Origin: an uncultured Nocardioidaceae bacterium
GTDB lineage: Bacteria > Actinomycetota > Actinomycetes > Propionibacteriales > Nocardioidaceae
Direction of reading: 5' to 3'
Assembly (NCBI GenBank): GCA_902805845.1
Contig: CADCUI010000066.1
Span: 1 to 64,000 of the forward strand
Length of the DNA: 64,000 nt
The notes beneath the pieces are model-generated. The model was given only the letters and a program-made list of their open reading frames with translations. It was not told the DNA's origin and did not search any database. How positions within the stretch are numbered: the first letter of the stretch is position 1; each line of letters starts with the position of its first letter. A program made the translations under genes and the position numbers. Shown in pieces: positions 42,718 to 49,746 of the stretch.

Positions 42718-44151
42718 TCAACGCAGGGGAGTGAGCAAGGACCCGAGCAGGCGGTGAGCCGCCTCAGGGTGCTCGGCGGCGAGCAAGCCGGCCGCCGCGA
42801 GCAGGTAGTCGCGGTCGACCACCACCCGGGGATGCTCCGGCACCTGCCAGCCGCCGTCGGTGCTCACGTGCTCCAGCAGCCGGCGCTCGGCGGTCGGCGC
42901 GTGCCGCAGCGCGCCACCGGACCCGACCACCAGCGAGGTCTCCCGCAGGTCGATGCCACTGCGTTCCACGAGCCGTGCCCCGCCCGTGCTCCGGCCGGGC
43001 TCGGCGGCGAACCGCACCTGCGCCCGGCCGGCATGCCGGCGCAGCGCCACGCCGACCGCGAGGAGCCCGAGAAAAAGGTCGAACGCTGCGTCGTCCACGT
43101 CGGTCGGCAGGTACGCCGGGTCCTCGACCCGATCTCGTGCCGCCGCCAGCGCCGCAGGGACCTCGCCGTCGTCCAGCAGCCCGGCGGCCCGGGCCTCCTC
43201 GGCCAGGGACACAGCACTCCACCGCACGCCCAGGTCCGCCTCCACCGTGCGGTTGACCGCCGACGGCCCGACCACGTCACGACTCAGTCCCTCGCTCTCG
43301 GCTCCGCCGTCCTCCTCGACCAGCTCGGGGGGCTCGACGACGGAGTAGACGTCGGTCGTCGCGCCGCCCACGTCGACGACGACGACGTCGCCGGCCCCCG
43401 GGAGCCTCCGCCCTGGATCCCCGCGGGCGAGGAGCTCGACCGCGGTGAGGACGACGTCGGGGGTGGCGCCCTGCACCATGCCCGCGAAGTCCGGGCTGGC
43501 CGAGAGGTGCTTGCCGCCGATCACGTGGGCCAGGAACATCTCCCGGATCGCCCGCCGCGCCGATGCCGGGGCCAGCACACCGATGCGCGGCACCACGTTG
43601 TCGGCCACGACGTACGGCGTCCCTGCCGCCTCGAGCAGCGCCGTGACCTCCGGGCGGGCGTCGACGTTGCCGGCGACCACGACCGGTCCCGTCCAGGCGG
43701 CCGAGGCGATCGCCCGGGCACATGCCACCAGCACCTCGCTGTTGCCGCCGTCGGTGCCGCCGACCAGCAGGACCACGTCGGGGCGCGCAGCACGCAGCGC
43801 GTCGACGCCCCGATCGGCGAGACCGCCCGAGGAGACGTGGACCACCCGACCACCGCTGGACAGCGCCACTCGCCGGCCCGCCTCAGCGGTCACCAGCTCC
43901 TCATTGCCGACCACCGCGATCCGCAGACCACCGCCGGCCGAGGAGCAGGCCAGCACCGGCGCGTCGGCGGCGCGCGGGTCGACCGCCGCGAGCGAGCTCA
44001 GGCAGGCCCGCCAGCCGTCGAGGACATCGGTGGCGATGGTGGTCCCGTGCTCCGCGCTGGCGACCAGCAGCCCGTCGTCGAGGTCGACGAGCGCGGCCTT
44101 GGTGAACGTCGACCCGAAATCGACGCACACGGCGAACCGCCCCTCATGCAT
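42718..44151 (-). CDS. GlmL/MutL-type ASKHA protein (glutamate mutase accessory-like)
   Basis: 477-residue actin-like ATPase of the GlmL/MutL family. Nucleotide-binding motifs: phosphate 1 VCVDFGSTFTKAALVDLD, phosphate 2 VVVVDVGGATTDVYSVV, plus LLVGGTDGGNSEVLVACARA and ETSLVVGSGGALRHAP. The founding member reactivates adenosylcobalamin-dependent glutamate mutase, but no mutase subunits are encoded nearby; solitary GlmL-like genes are common in actinobacteria and their role is unclear. The start MHEGRFAVCV lies within a copy of the 22-bp repeat, so the N-terminus may have been supplied by the repeat. Same strand as metB and the AI-2E-type gene. Confidence 0.83.
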   Translation of the reverse strand: MHEGRFAVCVDFGSTFTKAALVDLDDGLLVASAEHGTTIATDVLDGWRACLSSLAAVDPRAADAPVLACSSAGGGLRIAVVGNEELVTAEAGRRVALSSGGRVVHVSSGGLADRGVDALRAARPDVVLLVGGTDGGNSEVLVACARAIASAAWTGPVVVAGNVDARPEVTALLEAAGTPYVVADNVVPRIGVLAPASARRAIREMFLAHVIGGKHLSASPDFAGMVQGATPDVVLTAVELLARGDPGRRLPGAGDVVVVDVGGATTDVYSVVEPPELVEEDGGAESEGLSRDVVGPSAVNRTVEADLGVRWSAVSLAEEARAAGLLDDGEVPAALAAARDRVEDPAYLPTDVDDAAFDLFLGLLAVGVALRRHAGRAQVRFAAEPGRSTGGARLVERSGIDLRETSLVVGSGGALRHAPTAERRLLEHVSTDGGWQVPEHPRVVVDRDYLLAAAGLLAAEHPEAAHRLLGSLLTPLR

Positions 44152-44215
44152 GGCCGAGCCGCCCCTCATGTCTGGCCGAGCCGCCCCTCATGTCTGGCCG
44201 AGCCGCCCCTCATGC
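44134..44215 (-). repeat. Dispersed 22-bp repeat cluster R6 (four units, one inside glmL)
   Basis: Four reverse-orientation units of the GAGCCGCCCCTCATGTCTGG type between metB and glmL. The distal, slightly diverged unit (44134-44155) contains the ATG and first codons of glmL. Two central units are identical. Confidence 0.88.
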
Positions 44216-44218
44216 CGG

Positions 44219-45430
44219 TCAGGACAGCGCTCGGTCGAGGTCCGCAACGAGGTCCTCGGCCGTCTCGATGCCCACCGACAACCGAATGAGGTCCGCCGGC
44301 ACCTCGAGCTGGGTGCCGACGACCGAGGCGTGCGTCATCCGTCCGGGATGCTCGATCAACGACTCCACCCCGCCCAGTGACTCAGCGAGCGTCCACAGCC
44401 GGGTGGCCGAGCACACGTCGAGCGCCTTCTGCTCCCCGGCCGCCACCCGGAAGGACACGATGCCGCCGTAGCGGCGCATCTGCCGACTCGCCACGTCGTG
44501 GCCGGGGTGGTCCGTCAGCCCGGGGTAGATGACCTGGGACACGGCCGGGTGGTCGGCCAGGTGCGCCACGACCGCCTCGGCGTTGTCGCAGTGCCGCTCC
44601 ATGCGCAGCGCCAGCGTCCGCAGCCCCCGCAGCACCAGCCAGGAGTCGAAGGGCCCGGCCACTCCCCCGATGGCGTTCTGGTGGAACCGCAGCTGCTCGG
44701 CGAGCTCGCCGTCACGGACGACGAGCGCCCCGCCGACGACGTCGGAGTGGCCGCCGCAGTACTTGGTCGTCGAGTGCACGACGACGTCGGCGCCCAGCTC
44801 CAGCGGCTGCTGGAGGTACGGCGAGGCGAACGTGTTGTCCACGACGAGCAGGGCGCCGGCGTCGTGGGCCACGTCGGCCAGTGCCGGGATGTCGGCGACG
44901 GTGAGCATCGGGTTGGTCGGTGTCTCGACCCAGACCACCTTGGTGCGCCCGGGGACCACGGCCGCGGCGACGCTCCCGGTGTTCGCCACATGGGCGGTCG
45001 TGTGCTCCAGCCCCCAGGGCGCCGCCACGCGGGCGAACAGGCGGTAGCTCCCGCCGTACGCGTCGTCGGGCACGACCACGTGGTCACCGGGACGGCACAC
45101 CGTGCGCAGCAGGGTGTCCTCGGCGGCGAGACCGCTGGCGAAGGCGAAGCCGTGCTCGCCGCCCTCGAGCGCCGCGATGCACTCCTCGAGCGCGGTGCGG
45201 GTCGGGTTGCCGCTACGGGAGTACTCGTAGCCGCCACGGAGGCCGCCGACGCCGTCCTGCTTGTAGGTGCTGGTGGCGTAGATGGGCGGGATGACCGCGC
45301 CCGTCGTCGGGTCGGGGCCGTAGCCGGCGTGGATGGCGCGTGACTCGAAGCCCAGCGTGCGGATCTCGTCCTGCCGATCGATCGTGCCGCCGGGCCCTCC
45401 GCGGTCTTCCTGGTTCGCTCCCTCGTCCAC
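44219..45430 (-). CDS. metB: Cystathionine gamma-synthase-type PLP enzyme
   Basis: 403-residue Cys/Met-metabolism enzyme that joins an activated homoserine with cysteine (or runs gamma-elimination). GYEYSRSGNPTRTALEECIA, VVVPDDAYGGSYRLF and VVWVETPTNPMLTVADIPAL are present, and the PLP lysine lies in VVHSTTKYCGGHSDVVGGAL. The Y-x-R motif and overall length fit MetB; cystathionine gamma-lyase is nearly indistinguishable by eye. A 25-residue N-terminal extension precedes IRTLGFESRAIHAGYGPD. GTG start with TAGGGT 6 nt upstream. Followed by repeat cluster R6. Confidence 0.9.
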   Translation of the reverse strand: MDEGANQEDRGGPGGTIDRQDEIRTLGFESRAIHAGYGPDPTTGAVIPPIYATSTYKQDGVGGLRGGYEYSRSGNPTRTALEECIAALEGGEHGFAFASGLAAEDTLLRTVCRPGDHVVVPDDAYGGSYRLFARVAAPWGLEHTTAHVANTGSVAAAVVPGRTKVVWVETPTNPMLTVADIPALADVAHDAGALLVVDNTFASPYLQQPLELGADVVVHSTTKYCGGHSDVVGGALVVRDGELAEQLRFHQNAIGGVAGPFDSWLVLRGLRTLALRMERHCDNAEAVVAHLADHPAVSQVIYPGLTDHPGHDVASRQMRRYGGIVSFRVAAGEQKALDVCSATRLWTLAESLGGVESLIEHPGRMTHASVVGTQLEVPADLIRLSVGIETAEDLVADLDRALS

Positions 45431-45436
45431 CCCGGC

Positions 45437-45442
45437 ACCCTA
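45437..45442 (-). promoter_or_regulatory. Candidate -10 box (TAGGGT) of metB, leaderless
   Basis: Minus-strand TAGGGT ending 6 nt before the metB GTG, in the 79-bp divergent gap with msrA. Confidence 0.5.
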
Positions 45443-45509
45443 CCCACGGATGCCGGACGCCCTTGCGCTGCGCGGGACACTGGAGACCACACGAAGTATT
45501 GGAGGAACC

Positions 45510-46157
45510 ATGCTGTTCTCGAGGAACAAGAGCCGTCTGCCGAGCGCCGAGGAGGCGCTGCCCGGCCGCGACCAGCCCTGGTTCTCGCTTCCGGAACGGC
45601 ACCAGGTGCTGGACGCCCCGGTGGTCACCGACGACGTCCCCGCCGGTCTGGAGGTGGCGATCTTCGGGCTCGGGTGCTTCTGGGGCGCCGAGGAGATCTA
45701 CTGGCGGATGGAGGGCGTCTGGTCCACCAGCGTCGGGTACGCCGGCGGCAGCACCAGCCACCCGTCGTACGACGAGGTCTGCTCGGGCATGACCGGCCAC
45801 ACCGAGGCGGTGCGCGTGGTGTTCGACCCCTCCCGGGTCTCGTACGAGCAGCTCGTCAAGACGTTCTTCGAGGTCCACGACCCCACCCAGGGCATGCGGC
45901 AGGGCAACGACGTCGGCACCCAGTACCGCTCGGCCATCTACACCACGACACCGGAGCAGGTGGAGGTCGCGGAGCGGCTGACCAAGGTGTACGGCGAGGA
46001 GCTCGCCGGACGAGGGCTGGACCCGATCACGACCGAGGTCGCCCCCGCGCCGACGTACTACTACGCCGAGGACTACCACCAGCAGTACCTGGCGAAGAAC
46101 CCCTACGGGTACCGCTGCCACGCGAACACCGGAGTGCCCTTCCCCAGCGACTCGTAG
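45510..46157 (+). CDS. msrA: Peptide methionine (S)-S-oxide reductase
   Basis: 215-residue repair enzyme that reduces S-methionine sulfoxide in proteins. The catalytic Cys56 is in VAIFGLGCFWGAEEIYWRME; further markers are TSVGYAGGSTSHPSYDEVCS, TGHTEAVRVVFDP and the GTQYRSAIYTT segment. The N-terminal 48 residues are longer than the minimal fold, as in many actinobacterial MsrA proteins. The ATG has a strong GGAGG at the right distance, so unlike its divergent neighbour metB it has a leader. Electrons would come from thioredoxin. Confidence 0.95.
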   Translation: MLFSRNKSRLPSAEEALPGRDQPWFSLPERHQVLDAPVVTDDVPAGLEVAIFGLGCFWGAEEIYWRMEGVWSTSVGYAGGSTSHPSYDEVCSGMTGHTEAVRVVFDPSRVSYEQLVKTFFEVHDPTQGMRQGNDVGTQYRSAIYTTTPEQVEVAERLTKVYGEELAGRGLDPITTEVAPAPTYYYAEDYHQQYLAKNPYGYRCHANTGVPFPSDS

Positions 46158-46181
46158 CGAGCCGACTTCGCGCCGATCGAC

Positions 46182-46784
46182 TCACTGAGGGTCTGGGGAG
46201 GTACGGAAGCCGGTCAAGCGGATGAGCCTGGCCGGCACGCCGGCGACAATCGCGTCGGCCGGCACGTCCTTGGTGACGACAGCGCCGGCTCCCACGACCG
46301 CGCCGTCGCCGATCGTGACGCCGGGAACCACCGTGACCCCTGCGCCGAGCCACACCTTGCTGCCGATCACGACCGGCGCGGGGCTCATGTAAGCGTGCCG
46401 GTCGGGGTCGATGCTTGGTCGAGCGTCGTCAGCGTGCTGCCGTGGCCGATGAGTGAGCCGTCCCCGATCGTGATGCCGCCGGTGTCCTGGAAGCGGCAGC
46501 CGATGTTGATGAAGACCTCCTTGCCCAGGGTCAGGTTCTTGCCGAACTCGCTGTAAAAGGGTGGGAACACTGCAACTGACTCATCCACTGGCTTGCCGGT
46601 GAGCCGGGTGAGCAGGGCACGTACCTCCTCGGGCGTGCGATATCCCGTGTTGAGCTCGGTGACGGTGCGCAATGCTTCCTGCGCGGCTTCCTGCGCGGCG
46701 CCGTGCATGAACTCGTGATGCTCGGAGCCGCCTTCGATCAGGCCTCCGTTGTCGACGTGTGCGAGAAACTCAAGCAGGTCCATG
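46182..46784 (-). pseudogene. Frameshifted sugar O-acetyltransferase (maltose acetyltransferase family)
   Basis: Two adjoining frames together make one left-handed beta-helix (hexapeptide) acetyltransferase. The first (46784 to about 46415) encodes [34 protein letters not shown] and [20 protein letters not shown], then leaves register and stops at 46385. The second frame, read back through the break, gives [17 protein letters not shown], matching the family text, and continues [20 protein letters not shown] to 46182. The break is at about 46413-46419 and is explained by loss of one base in CTCGACCAAGC. The N-terminus is also unlike the usual maltose acetyltransferase cap. Either a pseudogene or a sequencing error. 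Confidence 0.85.
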
Positions 46785-46813
46785 AGTGACTTCCTTGTTG
46801 CTGGTTTCCTAGC

Positions 46814-47029
46814 CGGCTCTGGGCCGACCACAACGTTCGCAGCCACGGCACGGGCACCAAGCGTTTCCAGCACCCCGTCGTCGGGGAGGTCACGCTTGCC
46901 TACGAGGAGCTGGCCATCACCGCCGAACCCGGGCTCATGCTGTTCATCTACACCGCCGAGCCCGGCTCCCCGTCCGCCGAACGCCTCCACGTGCTCGCGT
47001 CCTGGGCGGCACCCGCACCGATCGGCTGA
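46814..47029 (+). pseudogene. 3' remnant of an MmyB-type XRE regulator
   Basis: A 71-codon open stretch with no start codon encodes RLWADHNVRSHGTGTKRF, then HPVVGEVTLAYEEL, a region ending GLMLFIYTAEPGSPSAERL and HVLASWAAPAPIG before TGA. This is the C-terminal part of the MmyB-like ligand-binding domain found after an XRE helix-turn-helix in many actinobacterial regulators. The DNA-binding half and most of the sensor domain (about 200 residues) are missing. It sits 29 bp from the start of the frameshifted acetyltransferase, so an old deletion junction is likely near 46785-46813. Confidence 0.8.
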
Positions 47030-47038
47030 CGGCTGACC

Positions 47039-47120
47039 CGGCCACCTCGACGTGCAGCCTGGCCCGCGGACGAGCTCATCGACGGCTCACGGGCGAGGGT
47101 TGCACGTCCGGCGGGCCTGT
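47039..47120 (+). repeat. Structured dispersed element P1 (pseudoknot-like)
   Basis: About 80 bp shared with 53009-53087: CCACCTCGACGTGCAGCCTG is identical in both, as is GAGGGTTGCACGTCC. Helix A pairs GACGTGCA (47049-47056) with TGCACGTC (47101-47108); helix B pairs GGCCCGC (47061-47067) with GCGGGCC (47111-47117). The order A-B-A'-B' is that of an H-type pseudoknot. Nothing else is seen in the 47030-47227 gap apart from the TAGGAT before the next gene. Confidence 0.7.
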
Positions 47121-47214
47121 CCGCCTGCCCCGGCCGCGCGGACCGTGCGCGACAACGGGGAGGGCGGGCTCTCCTGACCCTCGGGACGTCCGGCTGGAGC
47201 CCGAGCGAGCCGCT

Positions 47215-47220
47215 TAGGAT
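47215..47220 (+). promoter_or_regulatory. Candidate -10 box (TAGGAT) of the DUF1707 gene
   Basis: TAGGAT with a 7-nt gap to ATG 47228. It overlaps an earlier in-frame ATG at 47219, which argues against that codon as the start. Confidence 0.45.
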
Positions 47221-47227
47221 GGCGGGC

Positions 47228-47896
47228 ATGGAGGGACAACCGCGCGAGGGACCCGGCGGCCAGGTCGTGCGGCCCGACCCCAGTCTGCTGCGCGTCTCCG
47301 ACGACGACCGGCACAAGGTCGCGGAGGTGCTCCGCACCGCTGCCGGAGAGGGACGCATCGACCTCGAGGAGCTCGAGGAGCGGCTCGAGGCGGCCTACGC
47401 CGCCAAGACGTACGGCGAGCTGGTTCCCCTCACCATCGACCTCCCGACGTCGAGGCCGTCCACTCAGGTGTCGCCTCGCGTGACGACGCCTGCAGAGCAC
47501 ACCGGCGCCACGTCGTACACCGGGTCGTTCTCCGTCATGGGCGACTGCACCCGGCGCGGGGTCTGGAAGGTTCCAGAGAAGCACACGGCGTTCTCGATGA
47601 TGGGATCGATCACGATCGACCTCCGCGAGGCGGATTTCACTTCCTCCGAGACCATCATCGACGCCTACGCGATCATGGCCCACATCGACATCATCGTGAA
47701 TCCCTCCACCCGCGTGGTCGTCGACGGTGTCGGCATCATGGGCGACATGAGCGAGGCCCGCTCCAAGGTCGCTGCCGACCTCACGGCCGCCTCACCCACC
47801 GTGCGGGTGCGCGGCATGGCGCTCATGGCCGCGATCACCGTCAAGCGCAAGGACATGCCCGGCACGAGCCGCCCGAAGTGGCTCGGCCGGGCATAG
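47228..47896 (+). CDS. DUF1707 (SHOCT-like) domain protein with LiaF-like C-terminus
   Basis: 222-residue protein. The N-terminal DUF1707 domain (about residues 17-70) carries the classic LRVSDDDRHKVAEVLRTAAG and GRIDLEELEERLEAAYAAKT. After a Thr/Pro linker, residues about 95-220 form a beta-rich region (FSVMGDCTRRGVWKVPEKHT; IDLREADFTSSETIIDAYAI; MAHIDIIVNPSTRVVVDGVG) resembling the cell-wall-stress LiaF/YvqF C-terminal domain. No membrane helix. Likely cytoplasmic, perhaps in envelope-stress signalling; function inferred only. Start chosen from the -10-like hexamer. Confidence 0.85.
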   Translation: MEGQPREGPGGQVVRPDPSLLRVSDDDRHKVAEVLRTAAGEGRIDLEELEERLEAAYAAKTYGELVPLTIDLPTSRPSTQVSPRVTTPAEHTGATSYTGSFSVMGDCTRRGVWKVPEKHTAFSMMGSITIDLREADFTSSETIIDAYAIMAHIDIIVNPSTRVVVDGVGIMGDMSEARSKVAADLTAASPTVRVRGMALMAAITVKRKDMPGTSRPKWLGRA

Positions 47897-47926
47897 TCCG
47901 GCACCACGGCTGAGGGCTCGAGGTGC

Positions 47927-49486
47927 TCAGCAGGCGGAGTACGAGGTGCGGGTCAGCGCTGGGCCGGTCCTGACCTGCTTGCCGGCGCGCAGGCTCCACG
48001 CCCGCTGCCAGTCGGAGTTCACCTGGGCGCCGTTCATCTCGGTGTCTGCGCCGATCAGGCTGAGCCGTGGCACCAGCTTGACGCCGAGCTGTGCCCCCGC
48101 GTCCCTGACGGTGCCGATCGGGTTGCTGTCGCGGAACCAGGTGATGTGGCCCCGCCCGACCTCGACGGCGACGTTGAACGACTGCTCTGCCAGGCGCACG
48201 TCCGGCAGGGTCCGACGCCAGACGGCGCCGTTGCTGCGGGACCGTACCCCGAAACGCATCCCGGGTGACGCCATGGTGAAGTCGGCGAGGACGACGCTCT
48301 CGGAGGGGCAACCAGTTACGGGTGCCCCGGCCGGGACCAGCTCGAGCCGGAACCGGTAGGGCCTGGCGCCGGTCTCCCACGGGCGACCCTGGAGGCGGAA
48401 CTCCCACCGGCCGTGCGCCCGGGCAGCCCCGTCCAGAGTTGCGGCGATGCTCCCACGGTCACCGGGACCGACCCGCTTGAACTTGCTCTGCAGCACCAAG
48501 CCTCCGTTGAACGGGGTGACGCGGCCTGTTCCGCTGGAGCTGGCACGCCATTTGCCGCCCAGGACGTTGCCCTTCGACGGCGGCGAGTTGAGGCTCTGCC
48601 CGTGCGTCCAGGCGTAGTCGTAGCGCACCGGTCCCCACCCGAACCGGCCCGAGGCGGTGGGTCGGAACGACGACCTGGTCGTCGTGGAACGGCGCAGTGC
48701 AGTGGTAGGCGGCTGGCTGACGGCGCGGGCACGCGAGGCGGAGAAGTAGGCGGGGAACGAGGCGAACCAGCCGATGCTGTGCGCTCCGGCGGTCCAGCGC
48801 TGTTCGCGGGCGCGCAGCACCTGGGTTCCGGACGCCGGCGCGGTCACGGTGAAGGACGTCCTGCCGTCGGCATTGGTGGTCCCGGTGCCGATGGTGCTCC
48901 ACTGCTGGGCGTTGACGCGCTTCTGGAGCAGCACGGTCCGCCCGGGAATCGGCGGCGGCGTGCCCCATTCGCCCGCGACCTCCGGGGTGGTGTCGACGAC
49001 GACGGTGAAGCGGGTGCCGGGACGGACCCGGTAGAACGGGTAGTCGGGGTTGCCGCCGACCGGGGTGAGGGTCAGCTCCTGCGGGTTGGCCCTGAACAGG
49101 TACGCGTTGGTGACCCGGCCACCGCCGGTGACGCGGTAGCTCACGTTGACCATCGCGGGGGCGCGGAAGACGAAGTCGAAGCGTCCGGAGCTGTCCGTGC
49201 GGAACGCGGACCCGGGCACGTCGCCCCAGGTGTCACCGCGCCGGTTCCCCTTCGCCTGCAGGTGCACCGACCGGGATCCGGTGACGCCGAGATTGCCCTG
49301 GAACCGGACCGCCTGCCCGGCGACGTAGCGGTTCGGGCTCACCGACAACGAGCCGGTGGTGGCGGCCACCGCCGCGCCGGCCGACTGGAGCGGGGTGGCG
49401 GCCACGAGAGCGGGGGCAACGGCCACGGCCGACGCAGTGAGCGCGAACCCAGCGGCGCGGAGGGCGGTGAGGAGACGAAGGTGCAC
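47927..49486 (-). CDS. Secreted multidomain protein with lectin/GH16-like C-terminus
   Basis: 519-residue exported protein. The signal peptide (LRAAGFALTASAVAVAPALV) ends near residue 42. Residues about 45-260 look like two Ig-like/carbohydrate-binding beta-sandwiches (GSLSVSPNRYVAGQAVRFQG; TNADGRTSFTVTAPASGTQV). Residues about 300-500 resemble the concanavalin-like fold of GH16 proteins (GRWEFRLQGRPW; RGHITWFRDSNPIGTV), but the E-x-D-x-x-E catalytic motif is not found, so it is probably a non-enzymatic glycan binder. Two C-terminal cysteines may pair. I do not recognise a named family. Confidence 0.7.
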   Translation of the reverse strand: MHLRLLTALRAAGFALTASAVAVAPALVAATPLQSAGAAVAATTGSLSVSPNRYVAGQAVRFQGNLGVTGSRSVHLQAKGNRRGDTWGDVPGSAFRTDSSGRFDFVFRAPAMVNVSYRVTGGGRVTNAYLFRANPQELTLTPVGGNPDYPFYRVRPGTRFTVVVDTTPEVAGEWGTPPPIPGRTVLLQKRVNAQQWSTIGTGTTNADGRTSFTVTAPASGTQVLRAREQRWTAGAHSIGWFASFPAYFSASRARAVSQPPTTALRRSTTTRSSFRPTASGRFGWGPVRYDYAWTHGQSLNSPPSKGNVLGGKWRASSSGTGRVTPFNGGLVLQSKFKRVGPGDRGSIAATLDGAARAHGRWEFRLQGRPWETGARPYRFRLELVPAGAPVTGCPSESVVLADFTMASPGMRFGVRSRSNGAVWRRTLPDVRLAEQSFNVAVEVGRGHITWFRDSNPIGTVRDAGAQLGVKLVPRLSLIGADTEMNGAQVNSDWQRAWSLRAGKQVRTGPALTRTSYSAC

Positions 49487-49560
49487 GAGGAGGCGCTTCC
49501 TGACGGGGACATCGAGGCAGCGGCGAGTGGCTGCGCAAGCCCATCGGCAACGCCAGCGAG

Positions 49561-49571
49561 CACCTTAGGTG
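49561..49571. promoter_or_regulatory. Palindrome upstream of the secreted protein gene
   Basis: CACCTTAGGTG, perfect 5-bp arms around one base, 75 bp before the GTG start. On the minus strand it reads CACCTAAGGTG and includes a TAAGGT hexamer, so it may combine a -10 box and an operator. The rest of the 260-bp gap holds repeat cluster R7 and nothing else recognisable. Confidence 0.35.
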
Positions 49572-49660
49572 TTGTCAGCACGACATGTCGACTCGGTGAA
49601 GGGCGGTCAGGTGCAGCGGGCAGATCGGTGCGACCGAGCGCTCGACGTACGTGGGCGACG

Positions 49661-49721
49661 GCCTGGGCGGGTCGGCCAGACATCGTGGGCGGGTCGGCCA
49701 GACATCGTGGGCGGGTCGGCG
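49661..49721 (+). repeat. Dispersed 22-bp repeat cluster R7 (three units)
   Basis: Three forward units of the GGGCGGGTCGGCCAGACAT type, nearly identical to R1 and R3, between the histidine kinase 3' end and the secreted protein gene (both minus strand). Confidence 0.88.
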
Positions 49722-49746
49722 CACGCCCCTGCCTCCCGCGTGGCCC

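Noticed and set aside
46181-47130. Mobile element or integration site
   Set aside because: No transposase, integrase, target-site duplication or tRNA was seen; the patch contains only broken genes.
7487-49721. CRISPR array or mini-arrays formed by the 22-bp repeats
   Set aside because: Units are directly adjacent with no unique spacers, occur in 2-4 copies at scattered sites, and no cas genes are present.
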